Assembly (NCBI GenBank): GCA_027493885.1 | Contig: JAOSJZ010000001.1 | Coordinates: forward strand, 2,908,622 to 2,972,621 | DNA length: 64,000 nucleotides | Source of the DNA: Gaiella sp. | GTDB taxonomy: Bacteria > Actinomycetota > Thermoleophilia > Gaiellales > Gaiellaceae | Reading direction: 5' to 3' | Shown here: piece by piece, positions 21,018-30,209 of the stretch | Position numbering within the stretch: the first letter of the stretch is position 1 | Layout: the number at the start of each line of letters is the position of its first letter | Notes under the pieces: generated by a model | Databases searched by the model: none | The model's input: the letters and a program-made list of their open reading frames with translations, nothing else | What the model was told of the DNA's origin: nothing | Made by a program: the position numbers and the translations under genes

Positions 21018-21731
21018 TCAGCCGTGATCGAGGGCGGCGCGCAGCGAGGCGACGTAGTCGCGGAGCGCCGTCGCGCCCTGCTCGGCTGCCTCGACTGCCC
21101 GTGAGCCGACGACGACGCCGTCGCAGAGCTCGGCCGCCGCACGCGCCTGCTCGGGTGTGGAGATGCCGAAGCCGGCATAGAGGGGCACGTCGCTGAGGCG
21201 GCGCGCACGCTCGGCGAGGCCGGCGAGCGCGGGCGAGAGCTCGCCGCGTGCGCCCGTGGTCCCGGTGACGGTGACGAGGTAGAGCCAGCCGTCCGTCTGC
21301 TCGGCTGCGAGCGCGATGCGCTCGTCGCTCGAGGTCGGCGCGACCAGCTGCACGCGCCGGACCTCCGGCTTCTCGCCCGCGGGGAGGTCGGCGACGATCA
21401 TGCTCGTACCGCCCGCAGCACGAAGGTCGGCCGCGAAGCGCTCCCAGCCGTAGGCCTCGAGGAGTGCCGCGTACGTCATCGGTAAGAGCGGCGTGTCGGC
21501 CGTCAGCTCGCGCGTGCGTGCGAGCACGTCGAGACAGGCACGCGTGCGCATGCCGCGGGCGAGCGCACGCTCGCCGGCCCGACGGATCACGGGCCCGTCC
21601 GCGAGCGGGTCCGAGAACGGGAAACCGAGCTCGACGACGTCCGCGCCCCCGTCCACCGCGGCGCGCGCGAGCTCGGGCGTCTCCGGCTCCGTCATCAGGT
21701 AGATCACGAGCGTCTTGCGGCCCACGGTCAT
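21018..21731 (-). CDS. trpA: tryptophan synthase alpha chain
   Basis: 237 residues, slightly short. [10 protein letters not shown] replaces the usual Y-x-x-x-GDP start; [20 protein letters not shown] carries the catalytic glutamate and aspartate, with [15 protein letters not shown] at the phosphate site. Splits indole-glycerol phosphate and passes indole to TrpB. ATG at 21731 overlaps the trpB stop as ATGA. Confidence 0.95.
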   Translation of the reverse strand: MTVGRKTLVIYLMTEPETPELARAAVDGGADVVELGFPFSDPLADGPVIRRAGERALARGMRTRACLDVLARTRELTADTPLLPMTYAALLEAYGWERFAADLRAAGGTSMIVADLPAGEKPEVRRVQLVAPTSSDERIALAAEQTDGWLYLVTVTGTTGARGELSPALAGLAERARRLSDVPLYAGFGISTPEQARAAAELCDGVVVGSRAVEAAEQGATALRDYVASLRAALDHG

Positions 21732-22846
21732 GGGAGGTGCTCGAGCACTTCGGCGAGGTCCTTGTCGCCGCGGCCGGACAGGCCGACCAGCACGAGCTCG
21801 ACGTCGAGCTCTCGTGCCCGCGCGAGCGCGTGCGCGGGCTCGAGCGCCGGGATGATCCCCTCCGTGCGGGCGAGGTCGCGGAACGCCGCAAGCGCCTCGT
21901 CGTCGGTCGCGCCGACGTACGTAGCGCGGCCGCTGTCGCGCAGAAACGCGTGCTCGGGCCCGACGCCGGGGTAGTCGAGCCCGGCGGAGATCGAGTGCGC
22001 GTCGGCGATCTGCCCGTCCTCGTCGGCGAGGATGGACGAGCGTGCGCCGTGCAGCACACCCGCGCGTCCCGAGCCAAGCGACGCCGCCCCCGCCGCCTCG
22101 ACGCCGACGAGCCGCACGTCGGCATCGTCGAGAAAGCCGTGGAAGAGCCCGATCGCGTTCGAGCCGCCGCCGACGCACGCGATGACTGCGTCCGGAAGCC
22201 GCCCTTCGAGCGCGAGCAGCTGCTCGCGCGCCTCGCGCCCGATCACCGACTGCAGCTCCGCGACGAGCTCCGGGTACGGCGCCGGCCCCACGCACGACCC
22301 GATCAGGTAGTGCGTCGTCTCGACGTTCGTGATCCAGTCGCGGATTGCCTCGCTCGTCGCCTCCTTCAGCGTCCGCGTACCGAAGCCGACCGGGCGCACC
22401 TCGGCCCCGAGCAGCCGCATACGCTCGACGTTGGGCCTCTGCCGGCGCATGTCCTCCTCGCCCATGTAGACGACGCACTCGAGGCCGAAGCGCGCGCACA
22501 CGGTCGCCGTTGCGACGCCGTGCTGCCCGGCGCCCGTCTCCGCGACGATGCGTCGCTTCCCGAGCCGTCGCGCGAGCACAGCCTGCCCCAGCGCGTTGTT
22601 CACCTTGTGAGCGCCCGTGTGCAAGAGGTCCTCGCGCTTCAGGTACAGCCGCCGGCCGGGGGCGAAGCGCTCCGCGAGCGTGAGCGGCGTCGGACGCCCG
22701 GCGTACGTCGTCGCGAGCTGGTGCAGCTCCTCGTGGAAACCGTCGTCGGCGAGCGCCTCGCGCCACGCGCGCTCGAGCTCCTCGAGCGCCGGCATGAGCG
22801 TCTCCGGGACGTAGCGACCGCCGTAGGCGCCGAACACGGCGGTCAT
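21728..22846 (-). CDS. trpB: tryptophan synthase beta chain
   Basis: 372 residues, TrpB1 type. [19 protein letters not shown] contains the PLP lysine, [20 protein letters not shown] and [18 protein letters not shown] the phosphate loop. Condenses indole with serine. First gene of trpB-trpA. Its promoter must be in 22847-23017, where no attenuator or T-box is evident. Confidence 0.97.
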   Translation of the reverse strand: MTAVFGAYGGRYVPETLMPALEELERAWREALADDGFHEELHQLATTYAGRPTPLTLAERFAPGRRLYLKREDLLHTGAHKVNNALGQAVLARRLGKRRIVAETGAGQHGVATATVCARFGLECVVYMGEEDMRRQRPNVERMRLLGAEVRPVGFGTRTLKEATSEAIRDWITNVETTHYLIGSCVGPAPYPELVAELQSVIGREAREQLLALEGRLPDAVIACVGGGSNAIGLFHGFLDDADVRLVGVEAAGAASLGSGRAGVLHGARSSILADEDGQIADAHSISAGLDYPGVGPEHAFLRDSGRATYVGATDDEALAAFRDLARTEGIIPALEPAHALARARELDVELVLVGLSGRGDKDLAEVLEHLP

Positions 22847-23017
22847 GCGTGGACGGCGCTCACGTGCGAGCGCGCCTGTCGTGATCCTCGACGCCGCTCG
22901 GCGTCACTGTCACGGCGCCCCGGGACCGTCGGCCACCGGGCCAGCATCGCACGTGCGTGCACGTACCACAACCTGCGACCGGGTGCGCTTCACGCATCCA
23001 CTGCTCGCCTGGATCAC

Positions 23018-23203
23018 CTACGCGCAGATGAGCGATCGGCGGCCGCCGCCAGCCCCGCCTTTCCAAAGCGCGGTCTTCCCGATCCCCATCTCGCCGTCGA
23101 GCACGAGCGCCGTCGGACCGCCCGCCTCGACCCCGCCAAGGAACTCGCCGAGGTCAGCCAGCTCCTTCGCACGACCGATGATCACCTGTGGCTCTGTAGC
23201 CAC
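23018..23203 (-). pseudogene. truncated STAND/AAA ATPase regulator fragment
   Basis: 61 residues matching only the N-terminus of large LuxR/adenylate-cyclase-type ATPase regulators: VIIGRAKELADLGEFL then the P-loop GEMGIGKTAL. It stops about 15 residues after the P-loop, whereas intact proteins run for 800-1000. Probably the remnant of a deleted regulator; unlikely to act alone. Confidence 0.7.
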
Positions 23204-23250
23204 CCGCGAGCTCCTTCCTCAGCGGCGTTCGCGAAGAGTTGTCGCGTGCG

Positions 23251-24933
23251 CTAGCGGGCAGCGCGATCGGTGCGGTCTTCGCTCTCGCGCAGGTACTGGT
23301 GGACGAAAGCGATCGCCATGCTGCCCTCGCCAACGGCTGCCGCGACGCGTTTGACGGGGCTGAAGCGGACATCGCCGCAGGCGAAGATGCCGGGGACGCT
23401 GGTCTCGAGCAGGTAGGGGTCGCGTTCGAGCTGCCACCGTCCGGCGGCGCGCAGGTCGGCGCCGGTAAGCACGTAGCCCTTCGGGTCGAGCTCGATCTCC
23501 GGCGGGAGCCAGCCGGTCTCGGCATCGGCGCCGATGAAGATGAACAGACCGCTCGAGGCGAGCCGCGCCGTCTCGCCGGTGGCGTTGTCGCGGACGTCGA
23601 TCGCCTCGAGCGAGGCGTCTCCGTGCGCGGCGGTCACCTCCCTCTTGAAGAGCACGCGGATGTTCGGACGGGCGGCGAGCTGGTCGACGAGGTAGTGCGA
23701 CATGCTCTTCTCCAGAGTCTCGCCGCGGTAGAGGATGGTGACGCTGCGCGCGTGCGACGAGAAGTACATCGCCGCCTGGCCAGCGGAGTTGCCCGCACCG
23801 ATGATGTGCACGTCGAAGCCGTGAGTATTCGGCGCCTCGCTGCGTGCGGCGCCATAGAAGATCCCCTTGCCGGCGAGGCGATCGAAGCCCTCGATCTCGA
23901 GCTGCCGCCAGGAGACGCCGCAGGCGAGGATGATCGTCCGCGCCTGCAGGACATCGCCGCCGTCGAGGTGGATCCGGTGTGCGGCAGCGTCGATCCGCGT
24001 GACCGATCGGGTGACGACGACCTCGGCGCCGAGCCGGCGCGCCTGGCGGAGTGCTCGGCTCGAAAGCTCGTCGCCCGACACACCGGAAGGGAAGCCGAGG
24101 TAGTTCTCGATCCGCGACGAGGTGCCCGCCTGTCCGCCCGGTGCCTGGCACTCGATCGCGAGCGTGCGGAGTCCCTCCGAGGCACCGTAGACGGCGGCGG
24201 CCAGGCCGGCCGGGCCGGCGCCGACGATCACAGTGTCGTAGACCGCGGCCACCGGCTCGGTCGCGATCTCCAGCAGCTCGGCCACGCGCCGCAGCTGCGG
24301 CTGCACGACCGTCTTGCCGTTGTCGACCCGTAGGACCGGGTAGTCGTTCTCGGCCGGCATTTCGCCCTCCCACTCCTCCGCGTCGGCGGGCACCTCGGGC
24401 TGCAGCCAGCGGAACCGGATCTGGTTGCGGTCGAGGAAACGTCGCAGCTCGGCGCAGGAGGCATCCCAGCGGTGCCCGAGCACGGTCGCCCGGGACCGGG
24501 AGGGCTCGGCCATCCGCGCGCGCAGACCCCTGGCGCCGCCGAGCCGTTTCTGCACCAGCTCTTCGACCCGCGCCTCGACCTCCGGCGCTGCGGCCGCGAT
24601 TGCGCGGTAGTCGTCCGGCTCGAGCCGGAAGACACGCGAAGCCTCGACAGCCCGGTAGCCGGCGGGCTGGGGCATCCCGATCGCGATCGAAAGCTCACCG
24701 ATGATGTCGCCGGGTCGTCGCTCGCCGATCACGCTCTCCACGCCGTCGACCAGCCTGACCACCTCGATCCGACCCTCGAGCAGCCCGAACAGCACCGGCC
24801 CATCTCCCTCGTGCGCCGCATACTCGCCGGGCGCGAGCGTGATGTTGGCCGCGACCCGGCAAAGCTGCTCGCACACGTCCGGCTCGAGATCCGCGAACAC
24901 CGCGACCCGACGGATCTCCTCCACCGTCAGCAT
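23251..24933 (-). CDS. cyclic-nucleotide-domain / thioredoxin reductase-like FAD oxidoreductase fusion
   Basis: 560 residues in three parts. Residues 1-125 form a CRP-type cyclic nucleotide domain (GDIIGELSI). Residues ~145-225 are a thioredoxin-like segment without a CxxC. Residues ~232-550 are a thioredoxin-reductase-type flavoprotein with [34 protein letters not shown], the NAD(P) loop [14 protein letters not shown] and the FAD end [13 protein letters not shown]. Where TrxR has the redox pair CATC, this protein has YGAARSEA, so it cannot work as a classical disulfide reductase. Likely an NAD(P)H-linked flavin enzyme gated by a bound nucleotide; the last point is inference. Confidence 0.92.
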   Translation of the reverse strand: MLTVEEIRRVAVFADLEPDVCEQLCRVAANITLAPGEYAAHEGDGPVLFGLLEGRIEVVRLVDGVESVIGERRPGDIIGELSIAIGMPQPAGYRAVEASRVFRLEPDDYRAIAAAAPEVEARVEELVQKRLGGARGLRARMAEPSRSRATVLGHRWDASCAELRRFLDRNQIRFRWLQPEVPADAEEWEGEMPAENDYPVLRVDNGKTVVQPQLRRVAELLEIATEPVAAVYDTVIVGAGPAGLAAAVYGASEGLRTLAIECQAPGGQAGTSSRIENYLGFPSGVSGDELSSRALRQARRLGAEVVVTRSVTRIDAAAHRIHLDGGDVLQARTIILACGVSWRQLEIEGFDRLAGKGIFYGAARSEAPNTHGFDVHIIGAGNSAGQAAMYFSSHARSVTILYRGETLEKSMSHYLVDQLAARPNIRVLFKREVTAAHGDASLEAIDVRDNATGETARLASSGLFIFIGADAETGWLPPEIELDPKGYVLTGADLRAAGRWQLERDPYLLETSVPGIFACGDVRFSPVKRVAAAVGEGSMAIAFVHQYLRESEDRTDRAAR

Positions 24934-25259
24934 CGACCGCTACCCAGCCGGGGCTGCTCGACGCAACACGCCGCGGAACCTGTCACTCCCCGGGAGCCCC
25001 CGCGCTTCGTCCCGTTCGCCACGAGAACAACCTTAGTCGCGTGGCGCCGAACGTCTGCGGTGCGCTTGTGCCGGTCGCCGACACCGCACGGCAGTCTCCT
25101 CGGAGCGCCACGGTGCGCGAGCCGCTCACCGGCGCCGGTCAGCCCAGAGGGCTGTGCGAGGCCGAGGCGTCAGCGGCCCAGATGGGAACGCAGTACGGCC
25201 CACCAACGGTCTGTCGACAGCCTCCGATTCTCGGACACATTCTCGGAAGCAGCTGTAAA
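24934..25259. other. intergenic, no gene supported
   Basis: 326 nt between the flavoprotein start and the tRNA. The plus-strand open frames here have neither family features nor ribosome sites. The minus-strand promoter of the flavoprotein gene must lie here, but no clear -10 was identified. Confidence 0.5.
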
Positions 25260-25332
25260 TGGAGCGTGCCGGGCTCGAACCGGCGACCCCCAGCTTGCAA
25301 AGCTGGTGCTCTCCCAACTGAGCTAACGCCCC
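25260..25332 (-). tRNA. tRNA-Ala (anticodon TGC)
   Basis: 73 nt folding as a complete cloverleaf. The acceptor arm contains the G3-U70 wobble pair that defines alanine identity and ends with discriminator A73. The anticodon stem CCAGC/GCTGG carries the loop TTTGCAA, with anticodon TGC at 25297-25299. The T-arm has GGTTCGAGCC. CCA is not encoded. Confidence 0.97.
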
Positions 25333-25348
25333 GCAGCGACCGATTCTA

Positions 25349-25381
25349 GCCCCGCGGCCGGAGTCTCTCCGGCCGCGGGGC
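25349..25381 (-). terminator. strong hairpin terminator after the gene at 25394-26062
   Basis: Perfect 15-bp GC-rich stem (25349-25363 with 25367-25381) and a 3-nt loop, 13 nt past the stop and before tRNA-Ala. No U-run follows. Confidence 0.7.
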
Positions 25382-25393
25382 GACCTGCGGGGC

Positions 25394-26062
25394 TCAGATC
25401 GGCCCGCTGCCGCGGGCGTGCTCGTGACCGAAGCCCATCGCGCCGGAGGGGCCGCCGAAGGGGCCGCGGCCGCGCTCGGGGAGCTTCCCGTTCACGCTGT
25501 CGGTGAGCCGCTGCTTCGCGTTCTGCAGCATCTGGTCGGCCTGCGTCCGGGTGATGCGGCCCGTCTCGACTGCCGCGTCGAGCCGCTTCTTCGCGTCCGC
25601 CACGAGTGCTGACACGAGCCCGTCTACCGACTTGCCCTTCGCCTTCGCGAGGTCCGCGAGCGTCGTCCCGGCGAGAAGCTGCGTCCGCAGCTCGGCAGCC
25701 GTCACCCCGAGGTACGACGCCGCGGCGTCGAGGTGACCGGCGCGGTGCATCCCGGGGCCCCCGCGCCGGCCCATTCCGAAGCCGAGCATCGGGTACTCCT
25801 GCGCCTCGATCCGCGCCTTGATCGCGTCGCCCTGCTCCTTCGTGAGCCGGCCGTCCGCGACCGCCGCGTCGACGCGGTTCTCGAATGCCTTCTTCAGGGC
25901 GTCGCTCAGCTTGCCCGGGGTGACGCCGAGTTGCTTCGCGGCGTCCTCGACGACCGCCTTGCTTTCCTCCTGGGGGGTGCCGGCCGTCGTTGCCGCGATC
26001 GCGGCGCCTCCGCCGGCGACCGCCAGCGCGGCCACTCCCACCGATAACACCTTGCGCCTCAT
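25394..26062 (-). CDS. secreted helical-repeat protein
   Basis: 222 residues. A signal peptide (MRRKVLSVGVAALAVAGG to about residue 28) is followed by two related helical units: LGVTPGKLSDALKKAF...VDAAVADGRLTKEQGDAI and LGVTAAELRTQLLAG...LDAAVETGRITRTQADQM. A Gly/Met/His-rich stretch (FGMGRRGGPGMHRAG) lies between them and a similar one ends the protein, which could bind metal. Exported or wall-associated; function unknown. GAGGAG 6 nt before the ATG at 26062 fixes the start. Confidence 0.82.
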   Translation of the reverse strand: MRRKVLSVGVAALAVAGGGAAIAATTAGTPQEESKAVVEDAAKQLGVTPGKLSDALKKAFENRVDAAVADGRLTKEQGDAIKARIEAQEYPMLGFGMGRRGGPGMHRAGHLDAAASYLGVTAAELRTQLLAGTTLADLAKAKGKSVDGLVSALVADAKKRLDAAVETGRITRTQADQMLQNAKQRLTDSVNGKLPERGRGPFGGPSGAMGFGHEHARGSGPI

Positions 26063-26162
26063 AGTGATCTCCTCACGTCGAAGTGCTCGACCCTCATCCA
26101 ACAGGTCGAGCCTGGGATTTCGCTGAGACCGGGCTGTGCGTCTTCTCGGGAGCGACCGCCGC

Positions 26163-26930
26163 TCACCATGAGGGCGGCCGACGCGTGCCGTCCTGCTCGA
26201 GCTTGCGGAAGCCGCCGCTGAAGCCCTGTGACGTCCCGAGAGCCCGGCGCTCCGTCTCCAGGCGGCGCAGGCGTGCCTCGAGCTCGCGAACGTCCGCGCC
26301 GCCCCAGCCGTCCTCGCGCTCGTCGAGCTCTCGCTCGCGTTGTGCTAGGAGCTGTTCGCGTGCCGCGATCGCATCCGAATGGTCTGCGAGCTCGCGCCGG
26401 GTGCGGAGAAACGCCTCTTCGGCCGCGCGGAGCTCGTCGAGCCGGGCCTCGATCTCCGCGAGGCGCGCCGCCTCGGGGTCCCGCGGCGTCCGCTCTCGCT
26501 CGTCGACGGCGCGCTCGCGCGCGTCGAGCTCGGCACGTCGAGCATCGAGCTCGCGGGCACGGACGTCCAGCCCCGCTACTCGCTCGGCGAGCGCCGCGTC
26601 GCCGTTTCCCCACCCGTCGGCCTGCTGCCCGGCCGCGAGAGCGGCCTCCCGCGCCGCGACCGCGCGTTCGCGCTCGGCGAGCGCCGCCGCGCGCGCGGCG
26701 AGCCGGTCGGCGCTCGGGTCGACCTGCGGAGGAAGCAGGACCCCTGGCGCCTGCCCCGCGGAGACACGGGCCAGCGCGGCCCGCAGCTCCTCCTCGCGCT
26801 CCCTGACAGCCGCGATGCGCTCGGCGAGCTGCAGCTTGAGCGCCTCCAGCTCCGCGCGCTGCCCCGCGAGCGCCTGGCGTTCCCGAGCGACGGGATCTTC
26901 GCTGTCGGCGTAGCGTGCGAGCACGAGCAC
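26163..26930 (-). CDS. coiled-coil protein of unknown function
   Basis: 255 residues, nearly all charged heptads (RERQALAGQRAELEALKLQ, AERERAVAAREAALAAGQ, ELDARRAELDARERAVDE). There is no signal peptide or membrane helix. A short C-terminal tail with GFSGGFRKLEQDG may be the conserved end. Structural or scaffold role is possible, but low sequence complexity limits inference. Confidence 0.65.
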   Translation of the reverse strand: MLVLARYADSEDPVARERQALAGQRAELEALKLQLAERIAAVREREEELRAALARVSAGQAPGVLLPPQVDPSADRLAARAAALAERERAVAAREAALAAGQQADGWGNGDAALAERVAGLDVRARELDARRAELDARERAVDERERTPRDPEAARLAEIEARLDELRAAEEAFLRTRRELADHSDAIAAREQLLAQRERELDEREDGWGGADVRELEARLRRLETERRALGTSQGFSGGFRKLEQDGTRRPPSW

Positions 26931-26995
26931 ATGGTACGGCGAACCCGCTTCGTTCCCTCCCGGAAGCGCGCCGGATGCGGGCTCGACGTAGGGCG

Positions 26996-27238
26996 TTACG
27001 CGGCCCGCTCGAGCCGCTCTTCGGCCCGGGCCCGCCGCACGATCTCATCGCGCTCGCCGAACCGGATGCGCGCCCGTTCGGCCCTGACCATCGCCCAGAG
27101 CTCCTCGAGACGTGCGTCGAGCGCCTTGATCTCGTCCACCACCGCCGGATCGCGTCCCTGCGAAAGCGAGTTCCAGAGCGCCACGCGTCGCTCGCTCAGC
27201 GCTTCGATGTCTACGTGGTACTGCGAGATGGTGTCCAT
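26996..27238 (-). CDS. small conserved helical protein, DUF2630-like
   Basis: 80 residues: MDTISQYHVDIEALSERR, then DEIKALDARLEELWAMVRAE and a basic tail ending ERLERAA. The two-helix layout with a central ARLEELW motif resembles the small DUF2630-type actinobacterial proteins; function unknown. The ATG at 27238 is preferred over a GTG two codons upstream. Confidence 0.6.
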   Translation of the reverse strand: MDTISQYHVDIEALSERRVALWNSLSQGRDPAVVDEIKALDARLEELWAMVRAERARIRFGERDEIVRRARAEERLERAA

Positions 27239-27291
27239 GCACACGTCAACGATGGTCTCTTCCCGAACATTCCCGGCCCAAACGTCGGATC

Positions 27292-27381
27292 TCAGCGCCG
27301 GCGAGCGAAGAGGAACAGCCCCACGACGAGCGCGCCGACCACGAACGCGATCCAGGCGAGCACGCCGAGGAAGGTCGTCAC
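27292..27381 (-). CDS. 29-residue single-helix membrane peptide coupled to the argF operon
   Basis: GTG start at 27381 overlaps the metallopeptidase stop as GTGA. The peptide is one membrane helix (TTFLGVLAWIAFVVGALVVG) ending in FARRR, an inside-positive anchor. Overlap, composition and a clean stop make it credible despite its size. It may anchor or modulate a partner; no family recognised. Confidence 0.55.
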   Translation of the reverse strand: MTTFLGVLAWIAFVVGALVVGLFLFARRR

Positions 27382-27704
27382 TCGTAGCCCAGCTCGGCGA
27401 GGCGCTCCTCGTCGAGCCCGAAGTAGTGGCCGAGCTCGTGGAGGACGGTCACTCGGATCTCCTCGCGAAGGTCGTCGACGTCCCGGAAGTCGGTCTCGAG
27501 CGGACGCCGGAAGATGGCGATCCGGTTCGGCAGGTCGCCGGGCCCCGGCCCGCCCTCCGTGAGCGGGGTGCCGTCGAAGACGCCGTACAGGTCGGGGTCG
27601 TCGGGGTCCTCGTCCTCGACGACGACCGCGACGTTGCGCAGGCCGGCGGCGATGTCGGGCGGCAGGCTGTCGAGCGCCTCCCGGACGACGTCGTCGAACC
27701 TCAT
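27378..27704 (-). CDS. metallopeptidase family protein (zincin-like)
   Basis: 108 residues. The single zinc-protease motif HELGHYFGLDEERLAELGY lies at the C-terminus: HELGH supplies two histidine ligands and the catalytic glutamate, and the aspartate in GLDEERL may be the third ligand. The N-terminus (FDDVVREALDSLPPDIA) and the IAIFRRPLE strand match the small DUF1025-type family. Cytosolic; substrate unknown. ATG at 27704 overlaps the argF stop as ATGA. Confidence 0.88.
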   Translation of the reverse strand: MRFDDVVREALDSLPPDIAAGLRNVAVVVEDEDPDDPDLYGVFDGTPLTEGGPGPGDLPNRIAIFRRPLETDFRDVDDLREEIRVTVLHELGHYFGLDEERLAELGYE

Positions 27705-28645
27705 CGAACGGTCAGCGCCAGCACGGCCTTGTAGACGTGGAGACGGTTCTCCGCCTGGTCCCACACGAGCGAGCGGTCGCCGTAGAGGACGTCGGCGGTG
27801 ATCTCCTCTCCCACGTGCGCGGGGAGGCAGTGGAGCGCCACCGCGTCCGGTGCGGCGCGCGCGAGCTTGGCCGCGTCGAGCCGGTACGCGTCGAGGTCTC
27901 GCAGCCGCCGGTCGCGCTCGTCCTCGTGGCCCATGCTCGCCCAGACGTCGGTGTAGAGCACGCGCGCCCCGGCGATCGCCTCGGCCGGGTCGGTCGTCAC
28001 CGCAACGCTGCCGCCACTCGCCGTAGCGTCGTCACGGCACGAGGCGACGACCGCCGGGTCGGGCAGGTAGCCGTCCGGGCAGGCGGCGACGAGCTCCATG
28101 CCCGATCGCGCCGCGATCCGCATCAGCGAGTGGCAGACGTTGTTCCCGTCGCCGAGATAGGCGACACGGACGCCTGCGAGCGCCCCGAAGCGCTCGCGGA
28201 TCGTCATCGCGTCCGCGAGCGCCTGGAGCGGGTGAGAGGCGTCGGTGAGGCCGTTGACGATCGGGATCGTGGCGTGCTCGGCGAACTCGTCCACCTCCGC
28301 CTGGTCGAAGGTGCGGATCACGATTGCGGAGAGGAACCGTGAGAGCACGAGCGCGGTGTCTCGCGTCGATTCGCCGCGGGAGAGCTGCAGGTCGGCGGCG
28401 GGGACGTAGAGCGCCATGCCGCCGAGCTCGGCGATGCCGACCTCGGAGCTGATCCGGGTCCGGGTCGAGGGCTTGCGGAAGATGAGCCCGACCGTGCGGC
28501 CGGGGAGGATGCGGAGCTCGCGGCGCCGGGCTCGCTCGACCTTGAGCTCGTCGGCGAGGTCGAGCGCGGTCCCGAGCTCGGCCGGGCTCCAGTCCGAGAC
28601 GCGCGTGAAGCTCCGTCCCTTGAGCAGCTCCGGGATGCCGGCCAT
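27701..28645 (-). CDS. argF: ornithine carbamoyltransferase
   Basis: 314 residues, normal length. Carbamoyl-phosphate loop FRKPSTRTR, HPLQALADAMT, ornithine-binding DVWASMGHEDE and HCLPAHVGEEI are intact. Makes citrulline in arginine synthesis. The ATG at 28645 is 6 nt after TACGAT (28657-28652, minus), so the transcript is probably leaderless. No other arg genes are nearby. Confidence 0.97.
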   Translation of the reverse strand: MAGIPELLKGRSFTRVSDWSPAELGTALDLADELKVERARRRELRILPGRTVGLIFRKPSTRTRISSEVGIAELGGMALYVPAADLQLSRGESTRDTALVLSRFLSAIVIRTFDQAEVDEFAEHATIPIVNGLTDASHPLQALADAMTIRERFGALAGVRVAYLGDGNNVCHSLMRIAARSGMELVAACPDGYLPDPAVVASCRDDATASGGSVAVTTDPAEAIAGARVLYTDVWASMGHEDERDRRLRDLDAYRLDAAKLARAAPDAVALHCLPAHVGEEITADVLYGDRSLVWDQAENRLHVYKAVLALTVR

Positions 28646-28668
28646 GGAACGATCGTACTCCGAGAGAA

Positions 28669-28698
28669 CTTGCCATTACATCACTCATGTTTTATACT
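28669..28698 (+). promoter_or_regulatory. hsp20 promoter with HAIR-like operator
   Basis: -35 TTGCCA (28670-28675) and -10 TATACT (28693-28698) with exactly 17 bp between. The element CTTGCCA-N7-ACTCATG (28669-28689) covers the -35 and spacer; it resembles the HspR site CTTGAGT-N7-ACTCAAG and closely matches the one before dnaK. Confidence 0.75.
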
Positions 28699-28735
28699 CC
28701 TAGTTATTGAAACTTCCAACGAGGGAGGAATCACC

Positions 28736-29203
28736 ATGTCGACACTCGTACGCTGGGAGCCGTTCCGCGACATCGCCCAGATGCAGAGCGAGATGAGCCG
28801 TCTCTTCGACGGGCTGCTCCCGAGTCGTGGCCGCTCGGCGCAGGGCTGGGTGCCCGCGCTCGACGTCTGGGAGACAGACGGCGACGTCGTCTACGCGTTC
28901 GACCTGCCGGGGCTCTCGGAGAACGAGATCTCGATCGAGGTCGCGGACGACACGCTTACGGTCACCGGCGAGCGGCGCCGCGAGACGAAGGAGGAGAGCG
29001 ACCGCTACTTCCGCTACGAGCGGCGCTACGGCACCTTCTCGCGGGCGGTCGGCCTGCCCGCGGGCGTGGACGACTCGAAGATCGTCGCCTCCTACGAGAA
29101 CGGCGTCCTCGAGGTTCGCGTGCCGAAGCCCGACGAGGCGAAGCCGCGGCGGATCACGCTCGGCTCGCTGCCGGCCGACGTCGAGGCGCCGAGCGCGAAC
29201 TGA
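28736..29203 (+). CDS. small heat shock protein, Hsp20 family
   Basis: 155 residues with a complete alpha-crystallin domain: WVPALDVWETDGDVVYAFDL, LTVTGERRRETKEES, FSRAVGLPAGVDDSKI, and the closing AxxxxGVLEVRVPK (YENGVLEVRVPK). Holds unfolding proteins in the cytosol. Start at the ATG at 28736 behind GGGAGGAA. Placed under an HspR-like site, so probably heat-induced together with the dnaK operon. Confidence 0.96.
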   Translation: MSTLVRWEPFRDIAQMQSEMSRLFDGLLPSRGRSAQGWVPALDVWETDGDVVYAFDLPGLSENEISIEVADDTLTVTGERRRETKEESDRYFRYERRYGTFSRAVGLPAGVDDSKIVASYENGVLEVRVPKPDEAKPRRITLGSLPADVEAPSAN

Positions 29204-29224
29204 CGGCAGCCTCGTACCCGTGTG

Positions 29225-29253
29225 CGAGGGCGGCTCCCCGGGGGCCGCCCTCG
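29225..29253 (+). terminator. hairpin terminator after hsp20
   Basis: Ten-bp stem CGAGGGCGGC / GCCGCCCTCG with a 9-nt loop, 21 nt past the hsp20 stop. Confidence 0.65.
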
Positions 29254-29270
29254 TCGTTAGCATCCCCGGC

Positions 29271-29798
29271 ATGTCTCGCTTCACGGATGCACTCAACGAG
29301 CAGATCGCGTACGAGTTCGGCGCGTCGCAGCAGTACGTCGCGATCGCGGTCTACTACGACGCGCAGACGCTCCCGCAGCTCGCCGCCTTCTTCTACCGTC
29401 AGGCGGTCGAGGAGCGAAACCACGCGATGATGATGGTCGAGTACCTCCTCGACGCCGACGAGCAGGTCGTGGTCCCCGGCGTCGAGGCGCCGCAGGTCTC
29501 GTTTGCGGACGTCGTCGCGCCGGTCCAGCTCGCGCTCGACCAGGAGAGGCGCGTCACCGGCCAGATCCAGCAGCTCGCGATCACGGCCCGCGAGGAGAGC
29601 GACCTCGTCGCCGAGCAGTTCATGCACTGGTTCCTCCAGGAGCAGCGCGAGGAGGTTGCCTCGATGTCGGAGCTGCTCGACGTCGTCACCCGCTCGCGCG
29701 ACGACGTGATGGACGTGGAGGACTACCTCGCCCGGGAATCGGGCGGCGAGAACCCGCTCGAGGCGGGGGCACCGCCTGCCGCCGGGGGCGCGCTCTGA
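29271..29798 (+). CDS. ferritin-like diiron protein
   Basis: 175 residues. Four-helix ferritin pattern: NEQIAYEFGASQQYVAIAVY, the helix with EERNHAMMM carrying E-x-x-H, and the second ligand pair in LVAEQFMHWFLQEQREEV. Stores iron or protects against peroxide. Internal ATG at 29271 is the true start: TAGCAT (29258-29263) ends 7 nt before it. A Pro/Gly/Ala tail of about 20 residues is extra. Confidence 0.92.
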   Translation: MSRFTDALNEQIAYEFGASQQYVAIAVYYDAQTLPQLAAFFYRQAVEERNHAMMMVEYLLDADEQVVVPGVEAPQVSFADVVAPVQLALDQERRVTGQIQQLAITAREESDLVAEQFMHWFLQEQREEVASMSELLDVVTRSRDDVMDVEDYLARESGGENPLEAGAPPAAGGAL

Positions 29799-29802
29799 CC
29801 GG

Positions 29803-30201
29803 GTGACGACGCTCACGGTCCGGACCGAGCGGCAGAGCCAGCTCGTCGACATCACGCGCCTCGTGCGCGACGCCGTCGCCGGTGCGAGCGGCTCTGCCGT
29901 GCTCGTCTACGTGCCGCACACCACCGCCGGCGTGACGATCAACGAGCACGCCGACCCGATGGTCGCTCGCGACTTCGAGATGGCGCTCGAGCGGATCGTG
30001 CCGGAGGACTGGCGCTGGCAGCACGTGGAGGAAGGCGAGGAGAACGCGCCGACGCACGTGCGCGCCGCGCTCATGGGGCCGAGCGTGGTCGTGCCGCTCC
30101 GCGACGACGGGTCGCTGGCGCTCGGGACGTGGCAGGGGATCTTCTTCTGCGAGTTCGACGGGCCGCGCGAGCGGTCGGTGCACGTCTCCGTGCTGGCCTG
30201 A
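29803..30201 (+). CDS. YjbQ/UPF0047 family protein
   Basis: 132 residues. VYVPHTTAGVTINEHADP and the end GTWQGIFFCEFDGPRERSVHVSVL are the family signatures. Members have weak thiamine phosphate synthase activity; the physiological role is unsettled. GTG start at 29803, 2 nt after the ferritin stop codon, so the two are cotranscribed. Confidence 0.92.
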   Translation: MTTLTVRTERQSQLVDITRLVRDAVAGASGSAVLVYVPHTTAGVTINEHADPMVARDFEMALERIVPEDWRWQHVEEGEENAPTHVRAALMGPSVVVPLRDDGSLALGTWQGIFFCEFDGPRERSVHVSVLA

Positions 30202-30209
30202 GCCCCGAG

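Noticed and set aside
22847..23017. trp attenuator or T-box upstream of trpB
   Set aside because: Only a 6-bp hairpin (GACGCC/GGCGTC) is visible; there is no Trp-rich leader peptide and no T-box consensus.
22845..23354. 169-codon plus-strand frame opposite trpB and the STAND fragment
   Set aside because: Low-complexity shadow; the minus strand carries a P-loop fragment with clear homology.
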